Part shown: piece after piece, positions 21,722 through 30,530 of the stretch
Numbering within the stretch: the first letter of the stretch is position 1
Layout of the letters: the number at the start of each line of letters is the position of its first letter
NCBI GenBank assembly: GCA_001775055.1
Contig: MFBU01000014.1
Location: forward strand, 184,535-221,837
Reading direction: 5' to 3'
Length of the DNA: 37,303 bases
From: Candidatus Curtissbacteria bacterium RIFCSPLOWO2_02_41_11
GTDB taxonomy: Bacteria; Patescibacteriota; Microgenomatia; Curtissbacterales; GWA2-41-24
The notes under the pieces: generated by a model
What the model was told of the DNA's origin: nothing
The model's input: only the letters and a program-made list of their open reading frames with translations
The model's database searches: none
Position numbers and translations under genes: made by a program

Positions 21722-24142
21722 ATGGCCATTTTCTTAGAACAACAAAAACCAAGACTTAAAAACGAAATCCCTATTGTTCCACTTAGGGACACAGTCGTTT
21801 TTCCTTCATCGATGGTTCCTATTACCGTTGGCAGACCCAAAGTCAAGCTCGGCTTAGATAGTGCTTGGGCAAGTGACAGACTTTGCGTTTTTGTCGCCCA
21901 GAAAAATCCCCGAATTGAAAATCCCGCCCCTAATGATATTTATTCTGTCGGTACTGTCGGTTTAATAAGACGACTTTGGAAAGTTGATAATGAATATAAC
22001 TTAGCAGTCGAGGGTTTAAGTAGGGTTTATCTTAAAGAATTCAGCCAAATCGATCCCTATATTGCGGTTAGGGTTGAAGAAATACCAGAACTTACCCAAA
22101 AAACCGAAGAAATTGAAGCTCTTTTTAGAAATACTTTAACCAAAATTAAAAGATACGGCGAACTGGGCGGGATTTTAACTCTTGAATCTTCAATTCATAT
22201 TTTTTCAACTGACGATCCTAATCAACTGGTAAATATTATTGCTGCCTCAATTGATCTTAAAACCCAAGACAAACAGCAAATTCTTGAGATGGTAGATACT
22301 AAGGCAAGATTGGAACGGCTTTCGGATTTATTAACCCGTGAAATTAGAATTCTGGAAATATCTTCAAAGATTGATACTGAAACTCAAGAAAGAGTCGGCC
22401 GGGTAACCAAAGAAGCAATTCTTCGCGAAAAAATGAAATCGATTGAAAAGGAATTAGGCGAAGATGAAGACGGCAGAGAGATTTCCGAATTTCGCAAAAA
22501 GATTAAAGTCGCCGGTATGCCGCAGGAGGTCAGGACCAAAGCGGATAGGGAACTAGACAGACTTGCCAAAATGTCATCTTACAATCCGGAATCCTCATAT
22601 ATTCGCACGTACCTGGAATGGTTGGTAGATTTACCATGGCAGATTAAGGATAAAAAGACTGCCGATGTCGATTTTGCAGCTAAGGTTTTAGAAGAAGATC
22701 ATTATGGTTTGCCAAAAGCCAAAGAAAGAATTTTAGAATATCTGGCTGTTCATAAATTGGTTGGCAAAATTAAGGGACCGATACTTTGTTTTGTCGGGCC
22801 GCCCGGAACCGGTAAAACTTCAATCGGCAAATCGATTGCCAGAGCGCTTTCGCGCAAGTTTATTAGAGTTTCCTTGGGAGGTATTCATGACGAAGCAGAA
22901 ATCCGAGGCCACAGACGTACTTATGTCGGTGCACTACCGGGAAGGATTATTCAGGGAATTAAAAATGCCGGAACTAAAAATCCGGTGTTTATGCTTGACG
23001 AGATTGATAAAGTCGGTACGGATTTTCGCGGCGATCCGTCGTCAGCTCTTCTTGAAGCACTTGATCCGGAGCAAAATAATTCATTCTCCGATCATTATCT
23101 GGAAGTTGCATATGATCTTTCCGATGTGATGTTTATTACTACTGCCAACATTTTGGATACTATTCCACCGGCACTTCGCGACCGTTTGGAAGTAATTAGC
23201 TTTCCGGGTTATACCGAGGAAGAAAAGTTTCACATAGCTAAGCAATTTCTTATCCCAAAACAACTGGAGGCGCATGGGCTTTCAAAAGAAAAAATAGAAC
23301 TTTCAGATAGCGCTATTAAAGAAATTATTGCACATTACACTAGAGAAGCCGGCGTCAGAGAACTGGAAAGAGAAATTGCAGCCATACTGCGCAAAGTTGC
23401 TAAGAAATTTGCATCACATGCCAAGCAAAAGAAGATCAAAATTATCCCCAAACAGCTTCATAGCTATCTTGGTCCTCACAAATTCTCCAAAACGCTTGCC
23501 GAGACGCACGACGAAGTTGGTATGTCTACAGGACTTTCAGTCACTTCGGCAGGAGGCGAACTGATTTTTGTTGAAGTTACACTGATGCCGGGCAAAGGTC
23601 ATTTAATACTTACCGGCCAGCTTGGCGATGTGATGAAGGAGTCTGCTCAGGCAGCGCTTTCTTATGTCAAATCAAGAGCAAAGTTCTTAGGTCTTAGGGA
23701 TAATTTTGCCGCCAAAATCGATGTCCATATCCATGTCCCCGAAGGTGCTGTTCCTAAAGAAGGACCATCCGCGGGAATTGCTATCACCACCGCTTTAGTT
23801 TCCGCTCTTACTAAAATTCCAGTCAGGCGCGAGGTAGGAATGACTGGGGAAGTGACGCTTCGCGGCAGGGTTTTGGAAATTGGCGGGGTTAAAGAAAAAG
23901 TTTTAGCTGCTCACAGAGCAGGTTTAACAACCATTATCTTGCCAAAAGCCAATGCCAAGGACTTGGAAGAAATTCCTAAAAATGTCAAAAAGGACATGCA
24001 GTTTATTCTGGCGGAACATATGGATGAGGTTTTAAAAGTTGGTTTAACTCACGCCCTTCCGAAAGAAAAAACGAAAGAGCAAATTTTGAAAAAGAAAGAA
24101 AAGATTCTCGGGATTTACTCACCTCCGCCGATAGCAAGTTAA
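21722..24142 (+). CDS. lon: ATP-dependent protease LonA
   Basis: An 806-residue LonA. The N-terminal substrate domain starts IPIVPLRDTVVFPSSMVPI; the AAA+ module has Walker A GPPGTGKTS (about residue 359), the sensor region RGHRRTYVGALPGRI and Walker B VFMLDEIDK; the protease domain has PKEGPSAGI with catalytic Ser683 and Lys726 in GGVKEKVLAAHRAG. It degrades misfolded and some regulatory proteins in the cytoplasm. Its promoter bears a CIRCE-like operator, and the ribosome site AGGAAG sits after a leader hairpin, so expression is probably stress-controlled. Confidence 0.97.
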   Translation: MAIFLEQQKPRLKNEIPIVPLRDTVVFPSSMVPITVGRPKVKLGLDSAWASDRLCVFVAQKNPRIENPAPNDIYSVGTVGLIRRLWKVDNEYNLAVEGLSRVYLKEFSQIDPYIAVRVEEIPELTQKTEEIEALFRNTLTKIKRYGELGGILTLESSIHIFSTDDPNQLVNIIAASIDLKTQDKQQILEMVDTKARLERLSDLLTREIRILEISSKIDTETQERVGRVTKEAILREKMKSIEKELGEDEDGREISEFRKKIKVAGMPQEVRTKADRELDRLAKMSSYNPESSYIRTYLEWLVDLPWQIKDKKTADVDFAAKVLEEDHYGLPKAKERILEYLAVHKLVGKIKGPILCFVGPPGTGKTSIGKSIARALSRKFIRVSLGGIHDEAEIRGHRRTYVGALPGRIIQGIKNAGTKNPVFMLDEIDKVGTDFRGDPSSALLEALDPEQNNSFSDHYLEVAYDLSDVMFITTANILDTIPPALRDRLEVISFPGYTEEEKFHIAKQFLIPKQLEAHGLSKEKIELSDSAIKEIIAHYTREAGVRELEREIAAILRKVAKKFASHAKQKKIKIIPKQLHSYLGPHKFSKTLAETHDEVGMSTGLSVTSAGGELIFVEVTLMPGKGHLILTGQLGDVMKESAQAALSYVKSRAKFLGLRDNFAAKIDVHIHVPEGAVPKEGPSAGIAITTALVSALTKIPVRREVGMTGEVTLRGRVLEIGGVKEKVLAAHRAGLTTIILPKANAKDLEEIPKNVKKDMQFILAEHMDEVLKVGLTHALPKEKTKEQILKKKEKILGIYSPPPIAS

Positions 24143-24225
24143 AATTTTTGAGGAATTAGCGCTTGCAAAAATTCCCTAAAATTTGTATTATTCCCAGCAA
24201 AGCTTTGCCCATCTAAAATATTACG

Positions 24226-26241
24226 GTGGATTTCTTAAACATTAACCCCACTTTCGCCCTGCCTTTTGCACTAGCTTGCTCAACAGCGGCTATTTTGTAT
24301 GGGGTTTTTACTTCATTTAGAATAGTTTCCCAAGATGCCGGGTCAGTTAAAATGCGCCAAATCGCAGATGCCATAGCCGAAGGCGCAACCGCTTATTTAA
24401 CACGCCAGTATTCGGTTATTGCGATTGTTGCCGTAATTATTTTTGTAATAATCTGGTTAGTGCTTTCTCTTGAAATTGCCATTGGTTTTGCTATCGGTGC
24501 AGCTGCTTCTGCAATTTGCGGTTTTATCGGTATGAATATATCAATTAGGGCAAATGTAAGAACAGCCCAAGCTGCCAAGAAAGGTTTAAAAGAAGCACTT
24601 TCTCTTGCTTTTGCCGGTGGTTCTGTCACCGGCTTTTTGGTTGTGGGCTTAGCTCTGCTTTCTGTTTCCGGTTATTTCGGAGTAACCGGCAACTTAAACG
24701 GATTGGTTGGATTAGGATTTGGCGGCTCTTTAATTTCGATATTTGCAAGACTTGGGGGAGGTATTTACACCAAGGGAGCTGATGTCGGTGCGGATCTGGT
24801 TGGTAAAACCGAGGTAGGCATTCCCGAAGACGATCCCCGCAATCCGGCGACCATTGCCGATAATGTCGGCGATAATGTCGGCGACTGCGCCGGCATGGCA
24901 GCCGATCTTTTTGAAACGTATGCGGTGACCCTAGTTGCAGCCATGCTTTTAGGATCATTTATCTTTCCGAATAGTATTGGCGCCATTGTTTACCCGATGA
25001 CCTTAGGCGCAATTGCCATTATTGCAACGATTATCGCATCGCTGTTTGTAAAACTTCCCAGAAATAAAAGCATTATGGGAGCTTTGTATGTCGGTCTGAT
25101 TATTGCAGCAGCCCTATCTGGTCTTGCCTTTTATCCGGTGACAATTTTATTAATGAATGCTAACGGTTCATACGATCCATTCAATATTTATCTGGCCTCA
25201 CTTATTGGAATTTTAGTAACAATTTCTATTGTTCTGATAACCGAGTTTTATACTTCCACAAAATTCAAAACCGTTCAAAATATTGCCAAGGCTGCAACAA
25301 CCGGCCACGCCACAAACATAATTGCCGGTCTTGCTTATTCTCTCCGGTCGACATTTTGGCCGATAATCGTAATTTGTGCCGGGATTTTAATTTCATATTC
25401 GCTAGCCAGTCTTTATGGAATTGCCGTTGCTGCTGTTTCGATGCTTTCTTTAACCGGCATCATTGTGGCAATAGATGCTTATGGCCCCATCACCGATAAC
25501 GCCGGCGGAATTGCCGAGATGGCTAATTTACCAAAAAAGATCAGAAATATTACCGATAGTCTTGACGCGGTTGGTAATACGACAAAAGCCGTTACTAAAG
25601 GTTATGCGATTGCTTCTGCAGCGCTGGCTGCCCTAGTACTTTTTGCTGCTTACTCCCAGGAATTAATTGCCCATGGTTCATTTGTCGAATTTACTCTTTC
25701 GGACCCTAAGGTTTTAATTGGACTTTTAATTGGTGCTTCACTGCCTTTTCTTTTTGCTTCATATGCTTTGGAAGCAGTTGGCATTGCCGGAGCGGCGGTT
25801 GTTGATGAAGTTAGACGCCAATTTCGCCAGTTCCCTGGAATTTTGACTGGTCGCACAAGACCCCAGTACGACAAGGCTGTGGATATCGTAACCAAAAAAG
25901 CCCTCAAACTAATGGTGACACCAGCGCTTATTCCCCTTATTGCACCGGTTCTAGTCGGTTTTACTCTCGGCACACAAGCTCTTGGCGGATTACTGATAGG
26001 TTCGATAGTTTCCGGAGTTTTTGTGGCAATTTCCATGACCACCGGTGGTGCTGCTTGGGATAATGCCAAAAAGTTTATTGAAGCCGGCAATTTTGGCGGT
26101 AAAGGTTCAGATGCCCACAAAGCCGCAATTACCGGAGATACGGTTGGAGATCCTTATAAGGATACTGCCGGGCCTGCAATAAATCCGATGATCAAAATCA
26201 TCAACATTGTTGCACTCCTTTTAATCCCGTTATTAGTTTAG
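24226..26241 (+). CDS. hppA: Membrane-bound K+-independent H+-pyrophosphatase
   Basis: A 671-residue V-type pyrophosphatase with about 16 helices that couples PPi hydrolysis to proton pumping. The signature [20 protein letters not shown] is followed by [20 protein letters not shown], and the third conserved segment [18 protein letters not shown] is near the C-terminus. The diagnostic GNTTKA (Lys rather than Ala) marks the K+-independent type. Start is GTG 24226 with no clear ribosome site; family N-termini fit this position. The 83-base gap after lon contains a GGAATT/AATTCC stem. It offers a PPi-driven proton gradient to a fermentative cell. Confidence 0.95.
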   Translation: MDFLNINPTFALPFALACSTAAILYGVFTSFRIVSQDAGSVKMRQIADAIAEGATAYLTRQYSVIAIVAVIIFVIIWLVLSLEIAIGFAIGAAASAICGFIGMNISIRANVRTAQAAKKGLKEALSLAFAGGSVTGFLVVGLALLSVSGYFGVTGNLNGLVGLGFGGSLISIFARLGGGIYTKGADVGADLVGKTEVGIPEDDPRNPATIADNVGDNVGDCAGMAADLFETYAVTLVAAMLLGSFIFPNSIGAIVYPMTLGAIAIIATIIASLFVKLPRNKSIMGALYVGLIIAAALSGLAFYPVTILLMNANGSYDPFNIYLASLIGILVTISIVLITEFYTSTKFKTVQNIAKAATTGHATNIIAGLAYSLRSTFWPIIVICAGILISYSLASLYGIAVAAVSMLSLTGIIVAIDAYGPITDNAGGIAEMANLPKKIRNITDSLDAVGNTTKAVTKGYAIASAALAALVLFAAYSQELIAHGSFVEFTLSDPKVLIGLLIGASLPFLFASYALEAVGIAGAAVVDEVRRQFRQFPGILTGRTRPQYDKAVDIVTKKALKLMVTPALIPLIAPVLVGFTLGTQALGGLLIGSIVSGVFVAISMTTGGAAWDNAKKFIEAGNFGGKGSDAHKAAITGDTVGDPYKDTAGPAINPMIKIINIVALLLIPLLV

Positions 26242-26265
26242 GGAAAAACTAGACCCTAGACGCTA

Positions 26266-26286
26266 ATTTACTAGTCACTAGTAAAT
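26266..26286. terminator. Palindrome between convergent genes
   Basis: ATTTACTAG-TCA-CTAGTAAAT is a perfect 9-base inverted repeat at the convergence of hppA and the DUF5667 gene (it includes the latter's stop). It may act as a bidirectional terminator, but no T tract follows. Confidence 0.4.
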
Positions 26287-26982
26287 GATCCTTCTTGGTT
26301 TTGCAGATGGCGATGTTTCTAGTATTTCTAAAGCTGGGGTAGGGCTTGGGCCAACAGAAGGTTCACTTTCCAAACTGGCCGAGCTTGTTGCAGTTTTAAA
26401 GCGATTTTTAATTCCCGGTTTGATATTGTCAATTGTTAGAATTGTATTAATAAACTCGCCAAAAGCAGCATCAAAATTATCATCAAAATTATAACCTTCT
26501 TGGTAATTTTGCCACTTTTTAGAAATTGCCGAAAGTAGGACTTCATGCAGTTTTAATCCTTCAGTAGTTTCATCGGCAAACGCGACAACTGATTGATTTT
26601 GTGATCTTGCCTTTTCCATTTGTCGCTTCATAGAATCTAGTCTCCCCGAATATCTCCCCAAGCTTTTGCTGGCATTTTTTACATCACCTTTTTCAAGAAG
26701 TAGATATGATTCTTTTAATCTTTTTCCGGTAAGAATAAAGTCAAAACGCGCCTTTTCTAAAGATGAGGGGCGAAAAAATCTTGATACCGTTTCTTTTGCG
26801 GTAATTAGAAAATAAAGGGGGTTTGATGGTAAGAATCGAAGCGGTACGGTTTTTTCCAAAGCTTCATTAACTTGTCCTTCGCTGTAACTTGGGAATTGAT
26901 AATCGGTATGGGCCAAAGACAAAGGGACATTTAAGAAAATTAGTAAGAAAAAAAATAGAAGGCAGACTGAAAATATTCTCAT
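26278..26982 (-). CDS. Exported DUF5667 protein
   Basis: A 234-residue protein with a clear N-terminal signal sequence (hydrophobic residues 4-24, then SLAHTDYQ). LPSNPLYFLITAKETVSRFF, then SLEKARFDFILTGKRLKES and a run of amphipathic helices to about residue 160, match DUF5667, a helical extracytoplasmic domain found in CPR and other bacteria. The C-terminal 30 residues are Ser/Pro-rich and disordered. Function unknown. It is a single gene, convergent with hppA. Confidence 0.75.
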   Translation of the reverse strand: MRIFSVCLLFFFLLIFLNVPLSLAHTDYQFPSYSEGQVNEALEKTVPLRFLPSNPLYFLITAKETVSRFFRPSSLEKARFDFILTGKRLKESYLLLEKGDVKNASKSLGRYSGRLDSMKRQMEKARSQNQSVVAFADETTEGLKLHEVLLSAISKKWQNYQEGYNFDDNFDAAFGEFINTILTIDNIKPGIKNRFKTATSSASLESEPSVGPSPTPALEILETSPSAKPRRIIY

Positions 26983-27020
26983 AACTAAAAAATTATCCCA
27001 AAAATCAGAGATTTTTGGAG

Positions 27021-27093
27021 TAGCGCTACGGGGATTTGAACCCCGGTTTCGTGGATGAGAACCACGTGTCCTGGGCCTCTAGACGATAGCGCC
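27021..27093 (-). tRNA. tRNA-Glu (anticodon CTC)
   Basis: Minus-strand cloverleaf: acceptor GGCGCTA/TAGCGCT (G-U first pair), D arm with GTCTAGAGGCCCAGGAC, anticodon stem CGTGG/CCACG with loop TTCTCAT (anticodon CTC), T arm CCGGGGTTCAAATCCCCG. CCA is not encoded. Confidence 0.93.
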
Positions 27094-27135
27094 GTGAAAA
27101 ATCGATCGCGCCTATTATACCAAATAACTAAATTC

Positions 27136-27164
27136 TTGACCTACCATTAAATTTGGAATAGAAT
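27136..27164 (+). promoter_or_regulatory. greA promoter
   Basis: TTGACC, 17 bases, TAGAAT, ending 23 bases before the greA ATG at 27188. No Shine-Dalgarno site is seen in the short leader. Confidence 0.6.
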
Positions 27165-27187
27165 TAGCTTTCCAAATATCGACAAAT

Positions 27188-27664
27188 ATGGATATGGCTC
27201 AAAGTTCCAAAAAATTTATTTTAACTCACGAAGGTTTAACCAAGTTCAAAAGCGAATACGAGGAGCTTATTGGGGTCAAGAGACCCGCAGTCATCAGTAG
27301 AATTCAAAGAGCTCGGGAATTTGGCGATTTATCTGAAAACTCCGAATACGATGCCGCCAAGGATGAGCAGTCTCTTTTGGAACTTAGAATAGCTCAACTC
27401 GAAGAGATTCTTTCAAAAAGTCAAATCATTGAGCCTATTAAGAAAGCGGACTTTGTGGTAATTGGCTCAACAGTTGTTATTGAAATGAATGATGAGATTC
27501 ATGAATTTACCATTGTCGGATCTATGGAAGCAGACCCAACAGCCCAAAAAATTTCCAATGAGTCACCTATTGGAAAAGCAATACAAGGTCTTCAGGTTGG
27601 CGAGACAATTGAGGTAGTTGTCGGTCCTGTTAAGAGTAAGATTAAAGTTTTGGAGATAAAATGA
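27188..27664 (+). CDS. greA: Transcription elongation factor GreA
   Basis: A 158-residue GreA/GreB factor that rescues backtracked RNA polymerase. The N-terminal coiled coil (about residues 10-80) contains LTHEGLTKFKSEYEEL, RPAVISRIQRAREFGDLSEN (tip acidic residues D47 and E50 region) and EYDAAKDEQSLLELRI; the C-terminal FKBP-like domain ends with SPIGKAIQGLQVGETIEV. The ATG at 27194 is an alternative start. Its stop overlaps the next gene's ATG (ATGA), so the M49-like gene is co-translated. Confidence 0.96.
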   Translation: MDMAQSSKKFILTHEGLTKFKSEYEELIGVKRPAVISRIQRAREFGDLSENSEYDAAKDEQSLLELRIAQLEEILSKSQIIEPIKKADFVVIGSTVVIEMNDEIHEFTIVGSMEADPTAQKISNESPIGKAIQGLQVGETIEVVVGPVKSKIKVLEIK

Positions 27665-29016
27665 GTGCACCAATAGTTGTTTTCCCAGTTGAAAATCTTA
27701 ATTTAACGGCTTCTGAGAAAGAAGTCCTCAAAAAACTGATCGAAGCGGCCAAAGCCATTGCCCCTATATACCAAAAACAGGAGAACTCTAAATATTTGGG
27801 AGCAAACTTTTATCCCTCCAATGCAACCAGGGAAGAGATTCTTGAAGTTTCAAGACATAATTCAGAAATTCTCTCGCCATACACAATAGTGGAAAGGAAC
27901 GGAAAGAATAAATTAGTTGCTGTTCCATATCACATAAAATTCAAGAAAGATTTAGAAAAAGTCGCCCGTCTTTTAAGAGATGCAGCAAAACTGACTAAAA
28001 AAAGAGATTTCGCCAGTCGTCTAGAACTTCAGGCCAATGCACTTTTGGATGGCAATTATGAGGCTAGTGATATTTACTGGATTACCATGAAACCCTACAA
28101 AATCGATATTGTCATTGGACCGATTGACAGACTTGATGACAGACTTCTTTTCAAAAAGGCCTCCTATGAAGCATGGGTGGGAGTGATGGATAAGGATAAG
28201 ACCAAAAAGGCCAAAATCATCCAGCAGACAATTTATGATGTCCGAAGAAAGATTATTGCACCTTCTGAAAAAGCCGAATTTCTAGATAAAACCACACTCA
28301 GAGTGGACAAGACCTTAATATTCTCTGGCCTCTTTGCAAGAGGAATGTTTACAAGCAATAGTTTACCTGTTGATCCCGTCTTGATGGAAAAATACGGAAT
28401 CGAAATTACCTTTTTCGATACTTCGCTAGATTTTAAATTTAACAAGCAACACTTGCCAATTTTTGAGAGAATATTTGAGAAAAAATTTCAGAAAGAGTAC
28501 ACCAACGAGTGTCTTAGAGAAGGTTCATTTAGAAATGTCCTTTTGCATGAAATAGGACACTCCCTTCTTCGGTATAAAGATTCTGAGTTGAGGCTAAAAG
28601 AACTGTTTCCTGTTATCGATGAGCTTTCTGCAACAATTTATGGAATTAAATGTTGTGGGTCCCTTGTACTAAAAGGAATTATGTCTGAAAGAGAATTAGA
28701 GGCAATAATGATTATGTTTATCTGCCGGGCTTTTACTTGGTGGATTGATTACCAAACACAGAAATCGGTAGAAGCATTCGCCATCGGCCACGCTTTGGCC
28801 GTCAATAATTTTCTGTCAAATGGCGCTCTCAAGGAGTCGAATGGTATTTCATGGCCAAATTTCACCAAGCTGTTCTTAGGCATCGAAGAACTTTCCGATG
28901 CCCTAGAAAGACTAATCTCAGTTGGTACATACCAAGATGTCAAAGCTTTCATTGAAAAATATGGGTCTTTTATGATATACTCTAGCTTCAAAAATCGCCT
29001 GAAAGGGCTAATTTAA
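27661..29016 (+). CDS. M49-like (DPP III-related) zinc peptidase
   Basis: A 451-residue protein resembling the DPP III-like C-terminal domain of plant NUDT3 and bacterial relatives: YLGANFYPSNATREEILEVS, SPYTIVERNGKNKLVAVPYH, an ALLDGNYEASDIYW segment, IDIVIGPIDRLDDRL, then the zinc site HEIGH (H296, E297, H300) with E321 in VIDELSATIYG as third ligand. Classical M49 enzymes use HExxGH; here the motif is HEIGH, a five-residue gluzincin motif. No signal peptide, so it acts in the cytoplasm, perhaps in peptide turnover. Overlaps greA by four bases and is followed after three bases by a second peptidase-like gene. Confidence 0.7.
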   Translation: MSAPIVVFPVENLNLTASEKEVLKKLIEAAKAIAPIYQKQENSKYLGANFYPSNATREEILEVSRHNSEILSPYTIVERNGKNKLVAVPYHIKFKKDLEKVARLLRDAAKLTKKRDFASRLELQANALLDGNYEASDIYWITMKPYKIDIVIGPIDRLDDRLLFKKASYEAWVGVMDKDKTKKAKIIQQTIYDVRRKIIAPSEKAEFLDKTTLRVDKTLIFSGLFARGMFTSNSLPVDPVLMEKYGIEITFFDTSLDFKFNKQHLPIFERIFEKKFQKEYTNECLREGSFRNVLLHEIGHSLLRYKDSELRLKELFPVIDELSATIYGIKCCGSLVLKGIMSERELEAIMIMFICRAFTWWIDYQTQKSVEAFAIGHALAVNNFLSNGALKESNGISWPNFTKLFLGIEELSDALERLISVGTYQDVKAFIEKYGSFMIYSSFKNRLKGLI

Positions 29017-29019
29017 ATT

Positions 29020-30411
29020 ATGTCGCGACCAGAAAATGCTAGTAGGGTACCGGTCTCAGAAGGCTTAGGGTGGACGGCACCGAGTCTTTACGAGGGTGAC
29101 CTGTCACATGGTCGACTCACGGAAGTAGGAGCCATAGATCCCGAGAGATCAGCAGAGATATCTGCGCTAAGCAAGTCAATAATCAGAATAACCGCTGGAC
29201 TGGACATGCACTTGAGGCAAAAATCCAAGGGTAAAGATTTTATAATAGATGCATATGCCTATCGCCCCAAAGAGCGAGAAATCGACCCTCAAATTACACC
29301 AGAAGAAGCAATCCCAGACCTTTGGGCTCATGTCAGGAAAATCGATCAAATTGGCCTTGATAATTTAGCTCCAGAATGGCAAGTGATTAGAGACAGCCAA
29401 AGGGCACTTGCAGTCTTTCTTGAAGAAAAAGAAAGGCTCGCCAGAGGTGAACCTAAAACGCCATACGAAGAATACTTGGAAGCAGTAAGCGGATATCAGC
29501 CACGCCTCATTCCAACAAATGAATTGGATAAAAATTGGGAAAACGTAATTGAGATTCTGAAGGGCATGGGAGAAGAATTTAATCGAGAAAGTGAGGGCAG
29601 TGTAAGAGCAGTTATTAAAAGAAGAAGTAAAGACACTCTCAATACCGATCCTCAAGAAATAGAACGTCTCTTTTGGAGGTTTGATAGGCGCAACCGCAGC
29701 CAGTTAGCCCAAATTCTAGGTCCCGAGATCAAAAATGTCAGATTTGATTTTCGTTGGGAAGATACCGATGCCTGGTGGAGATTTTTTGAGGTTATGGGAA
29801 TTGACGGGGCTAATTATCTTCGTGCAAACTGGAATGAACAACATAGAGATTCATATGATGATGGCTGGATCGAGGTGTATGCAGGACACGAACCAGTGCA
29901 TTTTATATTTGGAAGTAAAATTGCAAGAGAAATTTCAGAAGGCAGGCTTGATCAGGCAGCCGGGTTATTAGTTATTCCGGGGCCCGTCGGTTTTCAAATG
30001 GAAGGTATGGCCCAAACTATTGGTGACGTAGCAGATTATGGCATTACTCAGGATTGTGAGTTAGCAGTTGAACTTTATAGGATGGAAAAAAGGGCCCTCT
30101 CAAACGGTCTATATCTGGTTGAACACGGTATGTCTGTCGATATGGCAGCCATAAGAATTAGGAAATTTATGCCACGGTTAACCTTAGATCAAATCCGCAA
30201 GACCTTAAAAGAGGGGACTGAAAGACCTTTTGAAAGAGCCTTTTTACCAAATTATGGCATGTCCGATTATGCAATTATGCAGCTCGAAGAGCGCATTGGA
30301 AGCGTCAAAGCCTTCTTTGGTTATTGGTTTACTAGGCCGCTCACGCCTCGGCAATTCTTAAACCCCCCGCTGGAAAACTTGGTTAATTTCGAAGGTAGTG
30401 CGCTTGATTAA
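29020..30411 (+). CDS. Predicted gluzincin metallopeptidase, unassigned family
   Basis: A 463-residue soluble protein. AGHEPVHFIFGSKIA has a HExxH motif (H290, E291, H294) and GFQMEGMAQTIGDVA has E328 in an EGxA setting, the arrangement seen in DUF885-like gluzincins where HExxH is followed by EG-A. The Pro inside HExxH is unusual. The first 280 residues show no recognisable domain; they are mostly helical and charged. The gene follows the M49-like gene after 3 bases, so both are in the greA operon. Function is inferred only from the motif pattern. Confidence 0.55.
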   Translation: MSRPENASRVPVSEGLGWTAPSLYEGDLSHGRLTEVGAIDPERSAEISALSKSIIRITAGLDMHLRQKSKGKDFIIDAYAYRPKEREIDPQITPEEAIPDLWAHVRKIDQIGLDNLAPEWQVIRDSQRALAVFLEEKERLARGEPKTPYEEYLEAVSGYQPRLIPTNELDKNWENVIEILKGMGEEFNRESEGSVRAVIKRRSKDTLNTDPQEIERLFWRFDRRNRSQLAQILGPEIKNVRFDFRWEDTDAWWRFFEVMGIDGANYLRANWNEQHRDSYDDGWIEVYAGHEPVHFIFGSKIAREISEGRLDQAAGLLVIPGPVGFQMEGMAQTIGDVADYGITQDCELAVELYRMEKRALSNGLYLVEHGMSVDMAAIRIRKFMPRLTLDQIRKTLKEGTERPFERAFLPNYGMSDYAIMQLEERIGSVKAFFGYWFTRPLTPRQFLNPPLENLVNFEGSALD

Positions 30412-30490
30412 CAGGTTCCACCCCCTTTTTTCTTTAGGCCATAGCTATTTCCAGAGATCACCAGCTAAGATAGGATCACGCTTAAGAAAA

Positions 30491-30520
30491 TTGACGAGAG
30501 CCACAAGCGAGGCTTATACT
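30491..30520 (+). promoter_or_regulatory. lysS promoter
   Basis: TTGACG, 18 bases, TATACT, ending 10 bases before the lysS ATG. The leader would be only a few bases long. Confidence 0.6.
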
Positions 30521-30530
30521 CTAAAGCATT

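Noticed and set aside
25650-26120. 156-codon open frame on the minus strand
   Set aside because: Shadow of hppA; composition is low-complexity and there are no motifs.
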